Shown: piece by piece, positions 25,894 through 37,061 of the stretch
Numbering within the stretch: the first letter of the stretch is position 1
Layout: every line of letters begins with the position of its first letter
Source: Bradyrhizobium sp. Tv2a-2
GTDB taxonomy: Bacteria > Pseudomonadota > Alphaproteobacteria > Rhizobiales > Xanthobacteraceae
Reading direction: 5' to 3'
NCBI RefSeq assembly: GCF_000472425.1
Contig: NZ_AXAI01000002.1
Span: forward strand, 472,748-536,747
DNA length: 64,000 nt
Notes under the pieces: generated by a model
Seen by the model: only the letters and a program-made list of their open reading frames with translations
Told to the model about the DNA's origin: nothing
The model's database searches: none
Made by a program: the position numbers and the translations under genes

Positions 25894-27486
25894 ATGCCTG
25901 CCTCGATCACCCTCTCCAATCTTTCATGGTCCACGCCTGACGGGCGTTCGCTCCTTTCCGATCTCGAACTGAGTTTCGCCCCGGTACGGACCGGGCTTGT
26001 CGGCCGCAACGGCGCCGGGAAGACCACGCTCCTCAGGCTGATCTCCGGTGACGTGCGCCCTCACTCCGGTATGGTCACCGTCAACGGCACTCTGGGCGTC
26101 CTGCACCAAACGATTCAGCTCGATCCGAGCGAAACCGTCGCCGATATCTTCGGTATCGGCGAGGCGTTAGCCCTTCTCCGCCGCGCGGACAGCGGCGAGG
26201 CCACCGCTGAGGAACTCGCGAACGCCGATTGGACGCTGGAGGCCCGCGTCGCGTCCGCTCTCGGTCGCGTCGGGCTGGACGTGCGGCCCGAAACGCCTTC
26301 GGCGACATTGTCGGGCGGGCAGAGCACGCGGGCTCGTCTGGCAGCGCTCATCTTCGCAGGGCCTGACTTCCTGCTCCTGGACGAACCGACGAACAACCTC
26401 GACCGGGAGGGACGCACGGCGGTGATCGACTTTCTCGCCAACTGGCGGAGCGGGGCGATTATCGTCAGCCATGACCGGGAGCTGCTCGAAACCGTGGATG
26501 CGATCGTCGAGCTGAGTTCGCTGGGAGCCACACACTATGGCGGCGCTTGGAACCACTATCGCGAACGCAAGGCCCTTGAGCTCGCCGCCGCTCGGCACGA
26601 TCTGGCGAACGCCGAGAAGCGCGTTGCCGAGATCGATCGAAGGGCGCAGGAAACCACCGAGAGGCAGGCGCGCAAGGACCGTTCAGGCCAGAGGAAACGT
26701 GCAAAGGGTGACATGCCACGTATCCTCGCGGGTACGCGCAAGGACCGCAGCGAGGACACGAGCGGTGAGAATGCCCGTCTCGCGGAGCGGCGTCGCGCGC
26801 AGGCTCTGGAGGTTGCGGCCTCCGCTCGCGAGCGCATCGAAGTGCTTCAGCCACTCTCGGTCGTTCTCCCACCGACGTACCTGCCGGCGAGCAAGACGGT
26901 CCTGATGATCGATGCCGCAAGCGTCGGTTACGAGCCGCAACGGGCGATCATCAGGAATCTCTCGTTTTCCATCACCGGACCTGAACGCGTCGTCGTCGTC
27001 GGCCCCAACGGCTCCGGCAAGACGACGTTCCTGGCGCTCGTCACCGGGCAGTTGCGGCCATGGACCGGGACCGTACGGGTCATGACCGACTTTGCGATGT
27101 TTGATCAGCGGGTGAGCGTGCTCGAGCCTTCGGCCTCGGTTCGGGACAACTTCCGGCGCATCAACCCGGAGGCTGGCGAAAATGCCTGCCGGGCGGCTCT
27201 GGCCCGTTTCATGTTCCGGGCCGACGCCGCGCTACAGGTCGTCTCCAGCCTGAGCGGCGGGCAATTGCTGCGCGCTGGACTGGCCTGCGTTCTGGGTGGA
27301 CCAACTCCGCCCTCACTCCTGATCCTGGACGAGCCGACCAACCACCTGGACATCGACTCCATCGCAGCGGTCGAGGCCGGATTGCAAGCCTACGACGGCG
27401 CGCTGCTGGTGGTCAGTCACGATGAACAGTTCCTGAAGGCCATCGCAGTTTCACGCCGGCTGGATCTCGCAGACGCGCGGACCTGA
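25894..27486 (+). CDS. ABC-F family ATP-binding protein
   Basis: A 530-residue soluble protein with two ABC ATPase domains and no membrane segment. Domain 1 has Walker A GRNGAGKTT, signature LSGGQSTRARLA and Walker B LLLDEPTNNLD; a charged, Arg-rich linker of about 90 residues follows; domain 2 has GPNGSGKTT, LSGGQLLRAG and LILDEPTNHLD. ABC-F proteins act on the ribosome and may relieve stalling or protect against antibiotics. The linker between the domains determines specificity, and here it is not recognisably that of a known resistance factor. GGGGAAA precedes the chosen ATG. Confidence 0.93.
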   Translation: MPASITLSNLSWSTPDGRSLLSDLELSFAPVRTGLVGRNGAGKTTLLRLISGDVRPHSGMVTVNGTLGVLHQTIQLDPSETVADIFGIGEALALLRRADSGEATAEELANADWTLEARVASALGRVGLDVRPETPSATLSGGQSTRARLAALIFAGPDFLLLDEPTNNLDREGRTAVIDFLANWRSGAIIVSHDRELLETVDAIVELSSLGATHYGGAWNHYRERKALELAAARHDLANAEKRVAEIDRRAQETTERQARKDRSGQRKRAKGDMPRILAGTRKDRSEDTSGENARLAERRRAQALEVAASARERIEVLQPLSVVLPPTYLPASKTVLMIDAASVGYEPQRAIIRNLSFSITGPERVVVVGPNGSGKTTFLALVTGQLRPWTGTVRVMTDFAMFDQRVSVLEPSASVRDNFRRINPEAGENACRAALARFMFRADAALQVVSSLSGGQLLRAGLACVLGGPTPPSLLILDEPTNHLDIDSIAAVEAGLQAYDGALLVVSHDEQFLKAIAVSRRLDLADART

Positions 27487-27795
27487 TTTGGTGATCTCTG
27501 CGATCGAATGTCGCAAGTTTCTCTTTGATGACGGCATTCGTCCCATGGTTTGCCGCAGTGATGTGCGCGAGTGAACCGGTCGGCGGATAGGCTGATTTGG
27601 CGAGCATCGTGGCTGTTGTCAGCGGCGCGACACGATCGCGCCCGACGGGGCAAATCGCTTCCGTTGCCTTCCTCCCGGTTTGGCACAAAACGCACAGCGC
27701 GGCGCAAGCGATTGAGTACATTAAGGCGACGCAGCGTTCGAATAGGAGAGGGCGCTCGTCGGGATGTTCCCGATCTCCAGTCAGTGAGGAACACA
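27487..27795. other. Intergenic region upstream of the DUF1254 array
   Basis: No gene or clear regulatory motif is seen. It must hold the promoter of the tandem DUF1254/DUF1214 genes. Confidence 0.4.
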
Positions 27796-29277
27796 ATGAG
27801 AAGCGGAAGTTCGATCCTGTCGTCCGCCCTGTTGATTTCGTCGCTGTGCGTGCCCGTGTTCGCGCAACAGGACCAGACGGCGCCGCCCCTGGTCAAGCAG
27901 ATCAATAACGGGAACTGGCTGCCGCAAAAGGAAGCGGAAGACCTGCGCGACGAGCTGTTTTATCAGCGCGCGGTTCACACCTACATGACCATGCTGCCCG
28001 CGCTGAACACGATCGGAATGCGTGACGGCTCGGAGGCGGTGTTCGGCAAAGGCTACAACGTTCTGCCGATCTGGAAGGAGCGCATGGATTCGCGCACCTG
28101 GGTGCCGACACCGAACGCCGATGTCATCTATTCCATGAGCTATCTCGACCTGAAGGAGACCGGTCCGCTGGTCGTTGCCGCGCCGCGCGACGTCATCGGC
28201 ATGTTTACCGATTTCTTCCAGCGCACGATCACGGATGTCGGACTGATCGGACCGGACCGCGCACGTGGCGGCCTCTATCTGCTGCTGCCGCCGGATTATG
28301 ACGGCGAGATCCCGCAGGGCTATTTTGCGTTCAAATCCAAAACCTACAACGTCTTCCTGTTCTTCCGCACCATCATGCCGAAGGGCGACAACGGGCCTGA
28401 TCCGAAGCCGGCAGTCAAGCTTGCCGAGCAGACCCGGGTGTACCCACTCTGGGCACCGGAGAAGGACGTCAAGCCGATGCAGTTTCCCGATGGCAGCGGC
28501 AAGCAAATCAATATGATGTATCCGGTCGACAATACGTTCTGGACCAAGCTCAAGGCATTCGTCGATTACGAACCGATATCGGCGATCGATCCTGAATTGC
28601 GCGGCGTGCTCGCCTCAATCGGCATCATCAAGGGACAGCCGTTCAATCCGACACCGCAGCAACAGGCGCTGCTGCAGAAGGCTGTCGTGACTGCGCCGAA
28701 AATGATCCTGGCCCTTCGACAGCTCGGCAGGCCGGACGAGCGGGATCGCTACTACAAGGATCGGCAATATCTGAACACTTGGGCCAGCGGCACGTCCGAA
28801 TGGCTGCAAGACAGCTATCTCGATGTGAACCAGCGCGCCAGCTACTTCCAGATCGCTTATTCCTCGGCTCCTGCCATGGTCATGAGAACGCTGGGAGCCG
28901 GGTCGAAATATCCATTCACGCTACGGGACGCGAGCGGCGAATTCCTCAACGGGTCGAACACCTACAAGCTGCATTTGCCGCCCGATCCACCAGCGGCGCT
29001 GTTCTGGGCCGTCACTGCCTACAACATCACCGATGGGACCATGGTCGAAGCTCCGCAACTGATGCCGTCGATCAACGGATACAACAAGGTTGCGACCAAC
29101 GGTGATGGTTCGGTCGATCTGTGGTTCGCTCCCGCAAAACCCGCCGACGCGCCTGCGTCGAACTTTATCCAAACCGTCGGTGGACGGAACTTCCTGGTCG
29201 CGCTGCGCCTCTATGGTACGGGCGTCGAGTTCTTCGATCAGACCTGGAAGCCGGACGACGTCGTGAAGATGAAATAA
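27796..29277 (+). CDS. Exported DUF1254/DUF1214 protein (copy 2)
   Basis: A 493-residue precursor with a Sec signal peptide ([20 protein letters not shown]). DUF1254 begins near residue 45 ([18 protein letters not shown] ... [23 protein letters not shown]), and DUF1214 is in the C-terminal third ([17 protein letters not shown] ... [15 protein letters not shown]). GTGAGGA precedes the ATG. It is the first of three tandem paralogues, with 56 bases to the next. Confidence 0.92.
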   Translation: MRSGSSILSSALLISSLCVPVFAQQDQTAPPLVKQINNGNWLPQKEAEDLRDELFYQRAVHTYMTMLPALNTIGMRDGSEAVFGKGYNVLPIWKERMDSRTWVPTPNADVIYSMSYLDLKETGPLVVAAPRDVIGMFTDFFQRTITDVGLIGPDRARGGLYLLLPPDYDGEIPQGYFAFKSKTYNVFLFFRTIMPKGDNGPDPKPAVKLAEQTRVYPLWAPEKDVKPMQFPDGSGKQINMMYPVDNTFWTKLKAFVDYEPISAIDPELRGVLASIGIIKGQPFNPTPQQQALLQKAVVTAPKMILALRQLGRPDERDRYYKDRQYLNTWASGTSEWLQDSYLDVNQRASYFQIAYSSAPAMVMRTLGAGSKYPFTLRDASGEFLNGSNTYKLHLPPDPPAALFWAVTAYNITDGTMVEAPQLMPSINGYNKVATNGDGSVDLWFAPAKPADAPASNFIQTVGGRNFLVALRLYGTGVEFFDQTWKPDDVVKMK

Positions 29278-29333
29278 CTTCTGAACGCGATTGCGATGCG
29301 ATGGAGCCGCGATGGTTGCAAGAGGAGTGCACA

Positions 29334-30857
29334 ATGAAAAAGACTTCTGTCGATGATCTCAGCACGAGCCGCCGCGACGCGATCAAGAGTGGCCTTGGCG
29401 CGGCTTCGCTCGCCGCCCTGGGGGCCCCAGTCGCGGTTTCGACCGCAACGATCGCCATTGCAAGCACGGCTAAGGCTGCTGAACAGCCTTCGTATGACAG
29501 TGACGTGACGGAGCCGGCGACAGGCATCGTAATGTTTCCGGACTACGCGAGGACGATCGCGCAGTTCGCTTATGTCTGGGGTTGGCCCATTGTAAACATG
29601 ATGAACCGGAGGGCCGCGATCACGCAGGCCCCGCAACCGGCCCATCTCAATGGCGTTCTGCCTGCCGCGCCGCGCGGCCAGATTGCGATGCTCGCCGACT
29701 ACATCGAACCATCCGAATCTTTCGTGACATGTCCTAACCAGGATGTCGTCTATGGCCTCGGGTTCTTCTCGCTCGATGAGGAGCCTGTGGTCATCCAGGT
29801 GCCGGATTTCGGCGAACGCTTCTGGGTCTACGCCCTTTATGATGCGCGAACCGACCAGTTCGGCCAGCTCGGTAAGCCCTATAACTCGAGGCCCGGCTTC
29901 TATTTGCTCGTCGGCCCGAATTGGAAAGGTCTCAAGCCTGTTGGCATCACGGAAATCATCCGCTGCTCCACGTCGCTCGCAAACGCCATTCCAAGAGTGT
30001 TCCAGGATGACACGGCGGAGGACAAGAAGGCGATTCAGCCGGTTATCAACCAGGTAGTCGCCTATCCGCTGAAGGATTTCACCGGAAAGATGAAGACCAT
30101 CGAATGGAGCAAGGTCCCGAACATTCAGGGTCCAGCATCGAACGGGGAAGAAACGAAGTGGGTGGTGCCGGAGAAGTTCTTCGATGAGTTCGGCGAAGCC
30201 ATCGACCTTGTCGATCCGTTGCCCGGCGAGGAGGCCCTCTACGCGCAATTTCGCCTGTTGCTCGACTCCGCGGCCAAGGACCCAGAGCTGAAAAAGGCGC
30301 TGGTTGCGACAGCCGTCGACACGGAAGAGAAAGTCATCGAGCAGTTCTTCCAATGGAAGCACAATGGGCGCCCGGCTGGTAACGGGTGGAACCGCTCCAC
30401 CAACAATGCGCAGTTTGGCATCGATTATTTCGACCGAACCGGGACCGCGAAGTCGAACATGTTCGATAACAGGCCGACCGAAACGCAATATTTCTACACC
30501 GATTATGACGGCGCGGGCACCGAACTGTCAGGGGCTAACAATTATGAGATCACGTTCGCGGCGGGACAGGAGCCGCCGGTCAACGGCTTCTGGTCATTGA
30601 CACTGTACAACGACAGGCATCTCTTCAACGCGAACGAACTCAAGCGCTACTCGCTCGGCACCAAAAACAAAAACCTCAAAAAGAATAGCGACGGCTCGCT
30701 GACGCTCTATGCCGGCGCGAAGTCTCCCGGCAAGGACAAGGAAGGCAACTGGCTGCCGGCGCCGGATGGGCATTTTTCACTTTACATCCGTGCCTACTGG
30801 GGCAAGGAGGGCATCCTCGACGGCTCGTGGACACCGCCTGTCATTCGAAAAGCCTGA
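29334..30857 (+). CDS. Exported DUF1254/DUF1214 protein (copy 3)
   Basis: A 507-residue precursor with a Tat-type signal ([19 protein letters not shown]), unlike the Sec signal of its neighbour. DUF1254: [19 protein letters not shown] ... [26 protein letters not shown]1214: [18 protein letters not shown], then KRYSLG and [25 protein letters not shown] precedes the ATG. It ends at a long hairpin (30877-30919). Confidence 0.92.
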   Translation: MKKTSVDDLSTSRRDAIKSGLGAASLAALGAPVAVSTATIAIASTAKAAEQPSYDSDVTEPATGIVMFPDYARTIAQFAYVWGWPIVNMMNRRAAITQAPQPAHLNGVLPAAPRGQIAMLADYIEPSESFVTCPNQDVVYGLGFFSLDEEPVVIQVPDFGERFWVYALYDARTDQFGQLGKPYNSRPGFYLLVGPNWKGLKPVGITEIIRCSTSLANAIPRVFQDDTAEDKKAIQPVINQVVAYPLKDFTGKMKTIEWSKVPNIQGPASNGEETKWVVPEKFFDEFGEAIDLVDPLPGEEALYAQFRLLLDSAAKDPELKKALVATAVDTEEKVIEQFFQWKHNGRPAGNGWNRSTNNAQFGIDYFDRTGTAKSNMFDNRPTETQYFYTDYDGAGTELSGANNYEITFAAGQEPPVNGFWSLTLYNDRHLFNANELKRYSLGTKNKNLKKNSDGSLTLYAGAKSPGKDKEGNWLPAPDGHFSLYIRAYWGKEGILDGSWTPPVIRKA

Positions 30858-30876
30858 GGGTGTTCGAGTTCAGCGC

Positions 30877-30919
30877 CGCTCGCAAGGCGCTGCTGTCATG
30901 GAGCAGCGCCTCGCGAGCG
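30877..30919 (+). terminator. Hairpin after DUF1254 copy 3
   Basis: Two 18-base arms with one mismatch (left arm begins CGCTCGCAAGG) and a 7-base loop GTCATGG. There is no downstream T-run, so termination would be Rho-assisted, or the structure protects the 3' end and sets the boundary with copy 4. Confidence 0.5.
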
Positions 30920-31142
30920 TGCATCGACTTCGACTTGCGGTCGCGATCTGGTCCTGCAAGCGCCGAACGACCACTTTCAGAGGAAATGCGGACATGGCCC
31001 CAAGCACATCCTGGCGACCGCTTTTTGCCCAACTCAGACATCTCGGCCCGTTAAACTCCTCATGGGCTTATTGCGCAAGTTGCAACCCTAAATCAGTAAG
31101 CTAATCTTCTCTGTAGGCCGGGGATATCGGAGGGCTGATCAG

Positions 31143-32549
31143 ATGAGAGCGACTCTAATCGCGTTTATGCTGCTGGGGTCGATTGCGGCCGCCAAGGCCC
31201 AGACGTCCCCGAATGATGCAGACAGCCGCTTAGTAGAGAGCCGCGCGGTCGAAGCCATGATTTGGGGCATGCCTGCGGTCAATCTCGACCTGATGTATCA
31301 GGCGATGGTTCGCGAGACCAAGGGCAGCTACAACCAGATAGTCTACTGGTCTCGTTTGCCCGACTGGAAGAACCAGACGCTCACGCCAAACCCCGATTCC
31401 ATCTATCTGATGCCTTTCATCAATACGAAAGCTGTCGGGCCGGTCGTCATCGAAATTCCGCCCGCGGACGAAGGTTCGATCAATGGCACCATCATGGACG
31501 GCTGGCAGATGCCGCTCGAGGACGTCGGCCCGGCCGGCGTAGACAAGGGCGCGGGCGGCAAGTATCTGATCCTGCCGCCGGACTATAAAGACAAGGTGCC
31601 TGAAGGCTATATCATCCTCCCATCGGTGACCTATCGGGCGTACGCGCTGCTGCGGTCGATCTTGAAAAGCGGCAGCAATGCCGATGTCGCCAAGGCCGCC
31701 GCCTATGGCCGGCGCATCAAGGTCTATCCCCTGTCCCAAGCGGCGAGCCCGCCGCCGACAACGTTCGTCGACGCCATCGATGTCGTTTATGACGCGACGA
31801 TTCCCTACGACGTGCGCTTCTACCAGTCACTTGATCGCGTCGTGCAGGCGGAACCGTGGCTGACCCGCGACAAAGCGATGATCGACCAGTTGAGATCGAT
31901 CGGGATCGAGAAGGGCAAGCCGTTCAATCCGGATCATTCGACACAAGCGATCCTCAACGGCGCCGCACGCGAGGCGCATGCGTGGTTCGAAAACCGATAT
32001 GAAGGTCTCTTTCATCCATTCTTCCAATCCAGCCGATGGGCTTTGCCCGCCTTGCCCGACTATATCAAGGCGGCACCGAGCGGATATACCGATCCGGATA
32101 GTTACCCACTCGACAGCCGCGGCCTCGTCTTCACGTTCGCCTTCTTCTCGCCGAAGCATCTCGGCGAAGGTCAATTCTACCTGATGACGATCAAAGACAA
32201 GGACGGCGACCATTTCGATGGCGGCAAGACTTACCGGCTGACAGTGCCAGCCAACGCGCCTGTCAAGCTCTATTGGTCGGCGACCGTCTACGACCGTGTC
32301 ACCCACGCCCTTATCCGCGACCAGTCGCGCGCGAGCCGCTCGTCGCAGAACGTCGGATTGCAGAAGAACACAGACGGTTCGGTTGATATCTATTTCGGGC
32401 CGAAGGCGCCGGCTGGGAAGGAGACGAACTGGGTGCCAACGGTTGCTGGCAGCGGCTTTGAGGTGCTGTTTCGCCTCTACGGTCCGGAGCAATCATTTTT
32501 CGAGAAGAAGTGGGTATTGCCCGACATCGAGAAGGTGGTCGCACAATGA
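31143..32549 (+). CDS. Exported DUF1254/DUF1214 protein (copy 4)
   Basis: A 468-residue precursor with a Sec signal (TLIAFMLLGSIAAAKAQ). DUF1254: RAVEAMIWGMPAVNLDLMYQ ... TPNPDSIYLMPFINTKAVGP; DUF1214: LYWSATVYDRVTHALIRDQ ... KNTDGSVDIYFGPKAP. It is separated from copy 3 by 285 bases and a hairpin, so it may have its own promoter. Confidence 0.92.
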   Translation: MRATLIAFMLLGSIAAAKAQTSPNDADSRLVESRAVEAMIWGMPAVNLDLMYQAMVRETKGSYNQIVYWSRLPDWKNQTLTPNPDSIYLMPFINTKAVGPVVIEIPPADEGSINGTIMDGWQMPLEDVGPAGVDKGAGGKYLILPPDYKDKVPEGYIILPSVTYRAYALLRSILKSGSNADVAKAAAYGRRIKVYPLSQAASPPPTTFVDAIDVVYDATIPYDVRFYQSLDRVVQAEPWLTRDKAMIDQLRSIGIEKGKPFNPDHSTQAILNGAAREAHAWFENRYEGLFHPFFQSSRWALPALPDYIKAAPSGYTDPDSYPLDSRGLVFTFAFFSPKHLGEGQFYLMTIKDKDGDHFDGGKTYRLTVPANAPVKLYWSATVYDRVTHALIRDQSRASRSSQNVGLQKNTDGSVDIYFGPKAPAGKETNWVPTVAGSGFEVLFRLYGPEQSFFEKKWVLPDIEKVVAQ

Positions 32550-32834
32550 CCGCTGTCATACTTCGCCACCTATTTGTGGGGCGCAGGACATGTCCGAAGT
32601 TAGGCCAGAGGCTTGACCGGCGCGTTTGACACCGCGCGGACCTATGACGGATTGGCGCTGGCGAGAGCATTAGCCGGCCCAAGAGGCGTCCGCCGTCCAT
32701 CAGCAGATTATCCTTGGCTGTAAGCGCGATCGGCCCTATGCCTGTCGGGCGTGAAGTTATGCGCAGCCCCAAGCCGCTGCTTTTTTCGGTGTGCGGTTCG
32801 GCGGCGTGTTACAGATTGGACCAGTTGACGGGAC

Positions 32835-34688
32835 ATGAACCGAAAAGAACGACGTGCGGCCAATAAGCGACGCGACGAGTCCGCAAGGAAACCAAACGCC
32901 CTTGCCTTCGGCTTGCCGGGCGTCAGCATTGTCGACCTCGCCGCTGAGGCAAGCCGTTTGTACCGGGTGGGCCGCATCAACGAAGCACAGGAGATTTGCC
33001 GTCAAATTCTCACGCGCGAGCCTGCACATGTGCAGGGCCTGAATCTTCTGGGCCTGATGGCGCAGGCATCCGGCGATCACCGGGCCGCAGTGAAGATGTT
33101 CGCGAAAGCGATTGCTTCGGACGAGGTGGACGCCGCTTGCCACTACAACGTTGGCAATTCGTACCAGGCGTTGGGCAACCGCTCCAAAGCGATCGCACAT
33201 TTCAGCAGAGCGCTTGCGCTTGGCATGGACGAGAAGGCCGTGACCTTCATCTTGCAAAGTCCTGTCATCGCCACGTATGTTGCGAGGATTGCCAGCAAGT
33301 GGCCGCTACCGATAACAAACGTCGAATTGTTCGGCACCGAAGGAATCGTCCCGCTTGCAAACGACCGCTTCCTCCGCTGTGCCATGGAGGCGACGACGCT
33401 GCCAAGCGTGCAACTTGAATTGTTGTTGGGATATGCTCGCGCCGAGCTGCTCCGGCTGATAGGTGAGCAGGGCGAAGATAACGACAAAAGCGACGACGAT
33501 ATAGTCGCCTTTGCTTGCGCACTTGCTCAGCAGTGCTTCATTAACGAATATGTCTATGTACAGGCTAGCGCGGAAAGCGAACTTGCGCGCGTACTGCGCG
33601 ATCGATTGCTGCGGAATCTGGCGTCAGGGGCCGCCATAACTCCACTCACGCTAGCGGTAGTTGCGAGCTATTTCCCACTTCATGCCATGCCAATGGCGGA
33701 AGCGCTTCTGCGCCGGGATTGGCCCGCGACCGTGGCCGGCCTGTTACAGATGCAGCTCCGCGAGCCGCTTGAGGAAGCGGGCGATCGCACCGCCATTGCG
33801 ACACTCGCCCCCATCAAGGACAGCGTATCATTGCAAGTGATGCGCCAATACGAGGAAAATCCTTATCCGCGCTGGACCACCAACCCGCTGAACGCATTCG
33901 CTGCCGATCAGGCGCGGGGAAGGATCATCCCGACAGCGGAACGGCAAGCCGAACTGGATATTCTGATCGCGGGTTGCGGCACCGGCTTGCACGCGGTTCA
34001 GGTCGCGCAAGTCTATCCGAACGCCCGTTTGCTCGGGGTCGACGTCAGTCTGAACAGTCTCGCCTACGCGCGCCGAAAGACACGAGAACTGGGCTTGCGC
34101 AATATCGAGTATGCACAAGCGGATATTCTGGAATTAGGCACGATCAAACGCACGTTCGATAGGATTGAGTCGGTCGGTGTGCTCCATCATCTTGCAGAGC
34201 CGACGGTGGGGTGGCGCGTGCTGGTCTCGCTGCTGCGACCGGGTGGCAGGATGTGCATCGGGTTATACAGCAATTTGGCGCGCCGCCTTATCACGGAGGC
34301 CCGCGCCCGCATCGCGGCGCGCGGTTATCGCGCCACAGCCGGCGACATAAGAAGGTGTCGCCAGGACCTCATCCACGAGGCGGACCAATGGAAAATGCTG
34401 ATTGACGGGAAAGATTTCTATAGCATGAGCGGCTGCCGAGACCTGCTGTTTAACGTCATGGAACATCACTTCACTATCCCGCAGATCGCTGCATTTCTGA
34501 ACGATAATGATCTGTCTTTCCTGGCCTTCGAACCCTTCAGCGATCCGACGGTGATCGAAAGATTTCATAAGCAGTTTCCGGGTGCAGCCGATGAGGCCAA
34601 TTTGGATCAGTGGTGCCGCTTCGAAGCCGATCATCCCGAGACTTTTTTGGGCATGTATCAATTCGTGGTGGGCAAGAACACGCACTGA
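32835..34688 (+). CDS. TPR protein with C-terminal SAM-dependent methyltransferase
   Basis: A 617-residue protein. A basic N-terminus (NRKERRAANKRRDE) leads into TPR repeats at residues about 35-145. A helical linker follows. The methyltransferase domain begins near residue 335 with the motif ENPYPRW; SAM-binding motif I is LIAGCGTGLHAV, motif II ends in GVDVS, and a later motif is GVLHHL. The substrate is unknown; TPR-linked methyltransferases of this type often modify proteins or sugars. It is monocistronic, with 285 bases of gene-free sequence upstream. Confidence 0.88.
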   Translation: MNRKERRAANKRRDESARKPNALAFGLPGVSIVDLAAEASRLYRVGRINEAQEICRQILTREPAHVQGLNLLGLMAQASGDHRAAVKMFAKAIASDEVDAACHYNVGNSYQALGNRSKAIAHFSRALALGMDEKAVTFILQSPVIATYVARIASKWPLPITNVELFGTEGIVPLANDRFLRCAMEATTLPSVQLELLLGYARAELLRLIGEQGEDNDKSDDDIVAFACALAQQCFINEYVYVQASAESELARVLRDRLLRNLASGAAITPLTLAVVASYFPLHAMPMAEALLRRDWPATVAGLLQMQLREPLEEAGDRTAIATLAPIKDSVSLQVMRQYEENPYPRWTTNPLNAFAADQARGRIIPTAERQAELDILIAGCGTGLHAVQVAQVYPNARLLGVDVSLNSLAYARRKTRELGLRNIEYAQADILELGTIKRTFDRIESVGVLHHLAEPTVGWRVLVSLLRPGGRMCIGLYSNLARRLITEARARIAARGYRATAGDIRRCRQDLIHEADQWKMLIDGKDFYSMSGCRDLLFNVMEHHFTIPQIAAFLNDNDLSFLAFEPFSDPTVIERFHKQFPGAADEANLDQWCRFEADHPETFLGMYQFVVGKNTH

Positions 34689-34958
34689 AGCTTTGGGGGG
34701 CGCGCTTGGTCGCGTTGGGTTCGCGATGCCCGGGCGCGAACTCGCTGCGAGCGGGATCGCGCATGACTATGCCGGTATCCGTCGAATGCACGTTTTGGTT
34801 GTTGATTGTTCGGTAGCGCTACCTTGCGGAAGCCGGCGCTTCAGCCTGCCCCGGGAACCTGTTGCGGCGCGAGAAGCATAGCTTGCGCCCAAACTGCGCG
34901 TGGACTGCCGGATAAATACGCTCGGCTCCCTAAATATTTGATGCTACTGCTGCTCGCC

Positions 34959-37061
34959 ATGAACAAGCACGCCGGCCTCAGCATCCGCCATTCCACCTGT
35001 CCACACGACTGTCCATCGGCCTGCGCGCTCGATGTCGAGGTGATCGACGGCAACAGCATCGGCCGGGTGCGCGGCTCCAGGCGGCAGACCTACACAGCCG
35101 GCGTGGTCTGCGCCAAGGTCGCGCGCTACGCCGAGCGCATCCATCATCCCGAGCGGCTGATGTACCCGATGCGCTGCACCGGGCCAAAGGGCTCCGGGCA
35201 ATTCGCGCGCATATCCTGGGACGAGGCGCTGGACGAGATCGCGGCGCGCTTCAATCAGGTTGAGCGCGAATTCGGGTCCGAAGCCGTCTGGCCTTACTAC
35301 TACGCCGGCACCATGGGGCTGGTGATGCGCGACGGCCTCAACCGGCTGACCCATGTGAAGAAATATTCGCGCTTCTATTCCACCATCTGCGCCAATATCG
35401 CCCGCGTCGGCTTTGCGGTCGGCACCGGCAAGATCGCCGGCGTCGATCCGCGCGAGATGGGCGTGTCCGACCTGGTCGTGATCTGGGGCACCAATCCCGT
35501 GAACACCCAGGTCAATGTGATGACGCACGCTTCGCGCGCCAAAAAGGAGCGCGGCGCCAGGATCGCGGCGGTCGACGTCTATAACAATGACACGATGAAG
35601 CAGGCCGACATCAAGATCATCCTGCGGCCCGGCACCGACGGCGCTTTTGCCTGCGGCGTGATGCATGTGCTGTTTCGCGAGGGTTTTGCCGATCGCGCCT
35701 ACCTCGAAAAATACACCGATTGCCCGGCCGAGCTCGAGGCGCATCTGCAATCCCGCACGCCCGAATGGGCCTCGGCGATTTGCGGCGTGCCGGTCAGCGA
35801 GATCGAATCATTCGCGCGCACTGTCGGCGAGACCAAGCGCACCTTCTTCCGCCTCGGTTATGGCTTCACCCGCAGCCGCAATGGCGCCACGCAAATGCAT
35901 GCCGCCGCATGCATTCCGGCGGTGACCGGCGCCTGGCAATATGAAGGCGGCGGCGCGTTCTTCAACAACGCCGCGCTCTGGCGATTCGACGAATCCGTCA
36001 TCGAAGGCCACGACGCGATCGACCCGGGTATCCGCCAGCTTGACCAATCCAAGATCGGCCGCGTGCTGACAGGCGATGCCGAGGCATTGCGGGGCGGGGG
36101 CCCGGTCAAGGCAATGCTGATCCAGAACACCAATCCGGTGACGGTCGCGCCCGAGCAGGCGCTGGTCCGCCAGGGATTTGGGCGGGAAGACCTGTTTGTG
36201 GCGGTCCACGAGCAGTTCATGACCGAGACGGCGCAGATGGCCGATATTGTGCTGCCGGCGACGATGTTCATGGAGCATGACGATCTCTATTATGGCGGCG
36301 GTCACCAGCACATTTCGGTCGGCCCGAAGCTGATCGATCCGCCGGCCGAATGCCGTTCCAATCACCAGGTGTTGCAGGCTCTTGCGCCGCGGCTTGGAGC
36401 CGCGCACCCCGGCTTCGAGATGACGCCGCGGGAACTGATCGATGCCACGCTGAAGAAGAGCGGACACGGCGATATCGAGGGGCTGGAGGCCGATATCTGG
36501 CGTGATCTGCAGCCGGACTTCCGCACCTCGCATTATCTCGACGGCTTTGCACATGCCGACAAGAAATTCCATTTCAGGGTCGACTGGGCGCATCCGCCGT
36601 TCGGCAATGTGATGGGCGATGCGGACAAGATGCCGTCGCTGCCCGATCACTGGGCGGTCATCGAAGACGTGGATTCGGCACACCCGTTCCGTCTCGCCAC
36701 CAGCCCCTCGCGCAGCTTCCTCAATACGACCTTCAACGAGACACCGTCATCGCAGGCGCGCGAGGGCAAACCGACGGTGATGATTCACCCGCTCGATGCC
36801 GCGAGCCTTCGTATCGCCGATGGCGATGTCGTGACGCTCGGCAATATGCGCGGCGAGACCACGCTGGTCGCGAAATTCTTCGATGGCGTGCGGCGTGGCG
36901 TGCTGATCGCAGAATCCGTGCACCCAAACAGCGATCACATCGGCGGCCGCGGCATCAACATGCTGACCGGTGCGGAGGCCGTCGCGCCGATCGGAGGCGC
37001 CGCCTTCCATGACAACAAGGTCTGGGTGAAGAAGGTCGTTCTCGGCGACGCCGCCGGCTAA
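34959..37061 (+). CDS. Cytoplasmic molybdopterin oxidoreductase, DMSO reductase family
   Basis: A 700-residue bis-MGD enzyme. The N-terminal [4Fe-4S] site is Cys14, Cys18, Cys22 and Cys51 (STCPHDCPSAC ... VVCAKV). Typical MGD-binding segments include VIWGTNPVNTQ and, at the C-terminus, DGDVVTLGNMRG and NSDHIGGRGINMLTGAE. There is no Tat signal, so it acts in the cytoplasm. A Cys in the STICANIARVG segment is a candidate Mo ligand. It faces a ferredoxin / reductase / cytochrome operon across a perfect hairpin. The ATG at 34959 is preferred; one at 34941 is also possible. The substrate is unknown. Confidence 0.9.
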   Translation: MNKHAGLSIRHSTCPHDCPSACALDVEVIDGNSIGRVRGSRRQTYTAGVVCAKVARYAERIHHPERLMYPMRCTGPKGSGQFARISWDEALDEIAARFNQVEREFGSEAVWPYYYAGTMGLVMRDGLNRLTHVKKYSRFYSTICANIARVGFAVGTGKIAGVDPREMGVSDLVVIWGTNPVNTQVNVMTHASRAKKERGARIAAVDVYNNDTMKQADIKIILRPGTDGAFACGVMHVLFREGFADRAYLEKYTDCPAELEAHLQSRTPEWASAICGVPVSEIESFARTVGETKRTFFRLGYGFTRSRNGATQMHAAACIPAVTGAWQYEGGGAFFNNAALWRFDESVIEGHDAIDPGIRQLDQSKIGRVLTGDAEALRGGGPVKAMLIQNTNPVTVAPEQALVRQGFGREDLFVAVHEQFMTETAQMADIVLPATMFMEHDDLYYGGGHQHISVGPKLIDPPAECRSNHQVLQALAPRLGAAHPGFEMTPRELIDATLKKSGHGDIEGLEADIWRDLQPDFRTSHYLDGFAHADKKFHFRVDWAHPPFGNVMGDADKMPSLPDHWAVIEDVDSAHPFRLATSPSRSFLNTTFNETPSSQAREGKPTVMIHPLDAASLRIADGDVVTLGNMRGETTLVAKFFDGVRRGVLIAESVHPNSDHIGGRGINMLTGAEAVAPIGGAAFHDNKVWVKKVVLGDAAG

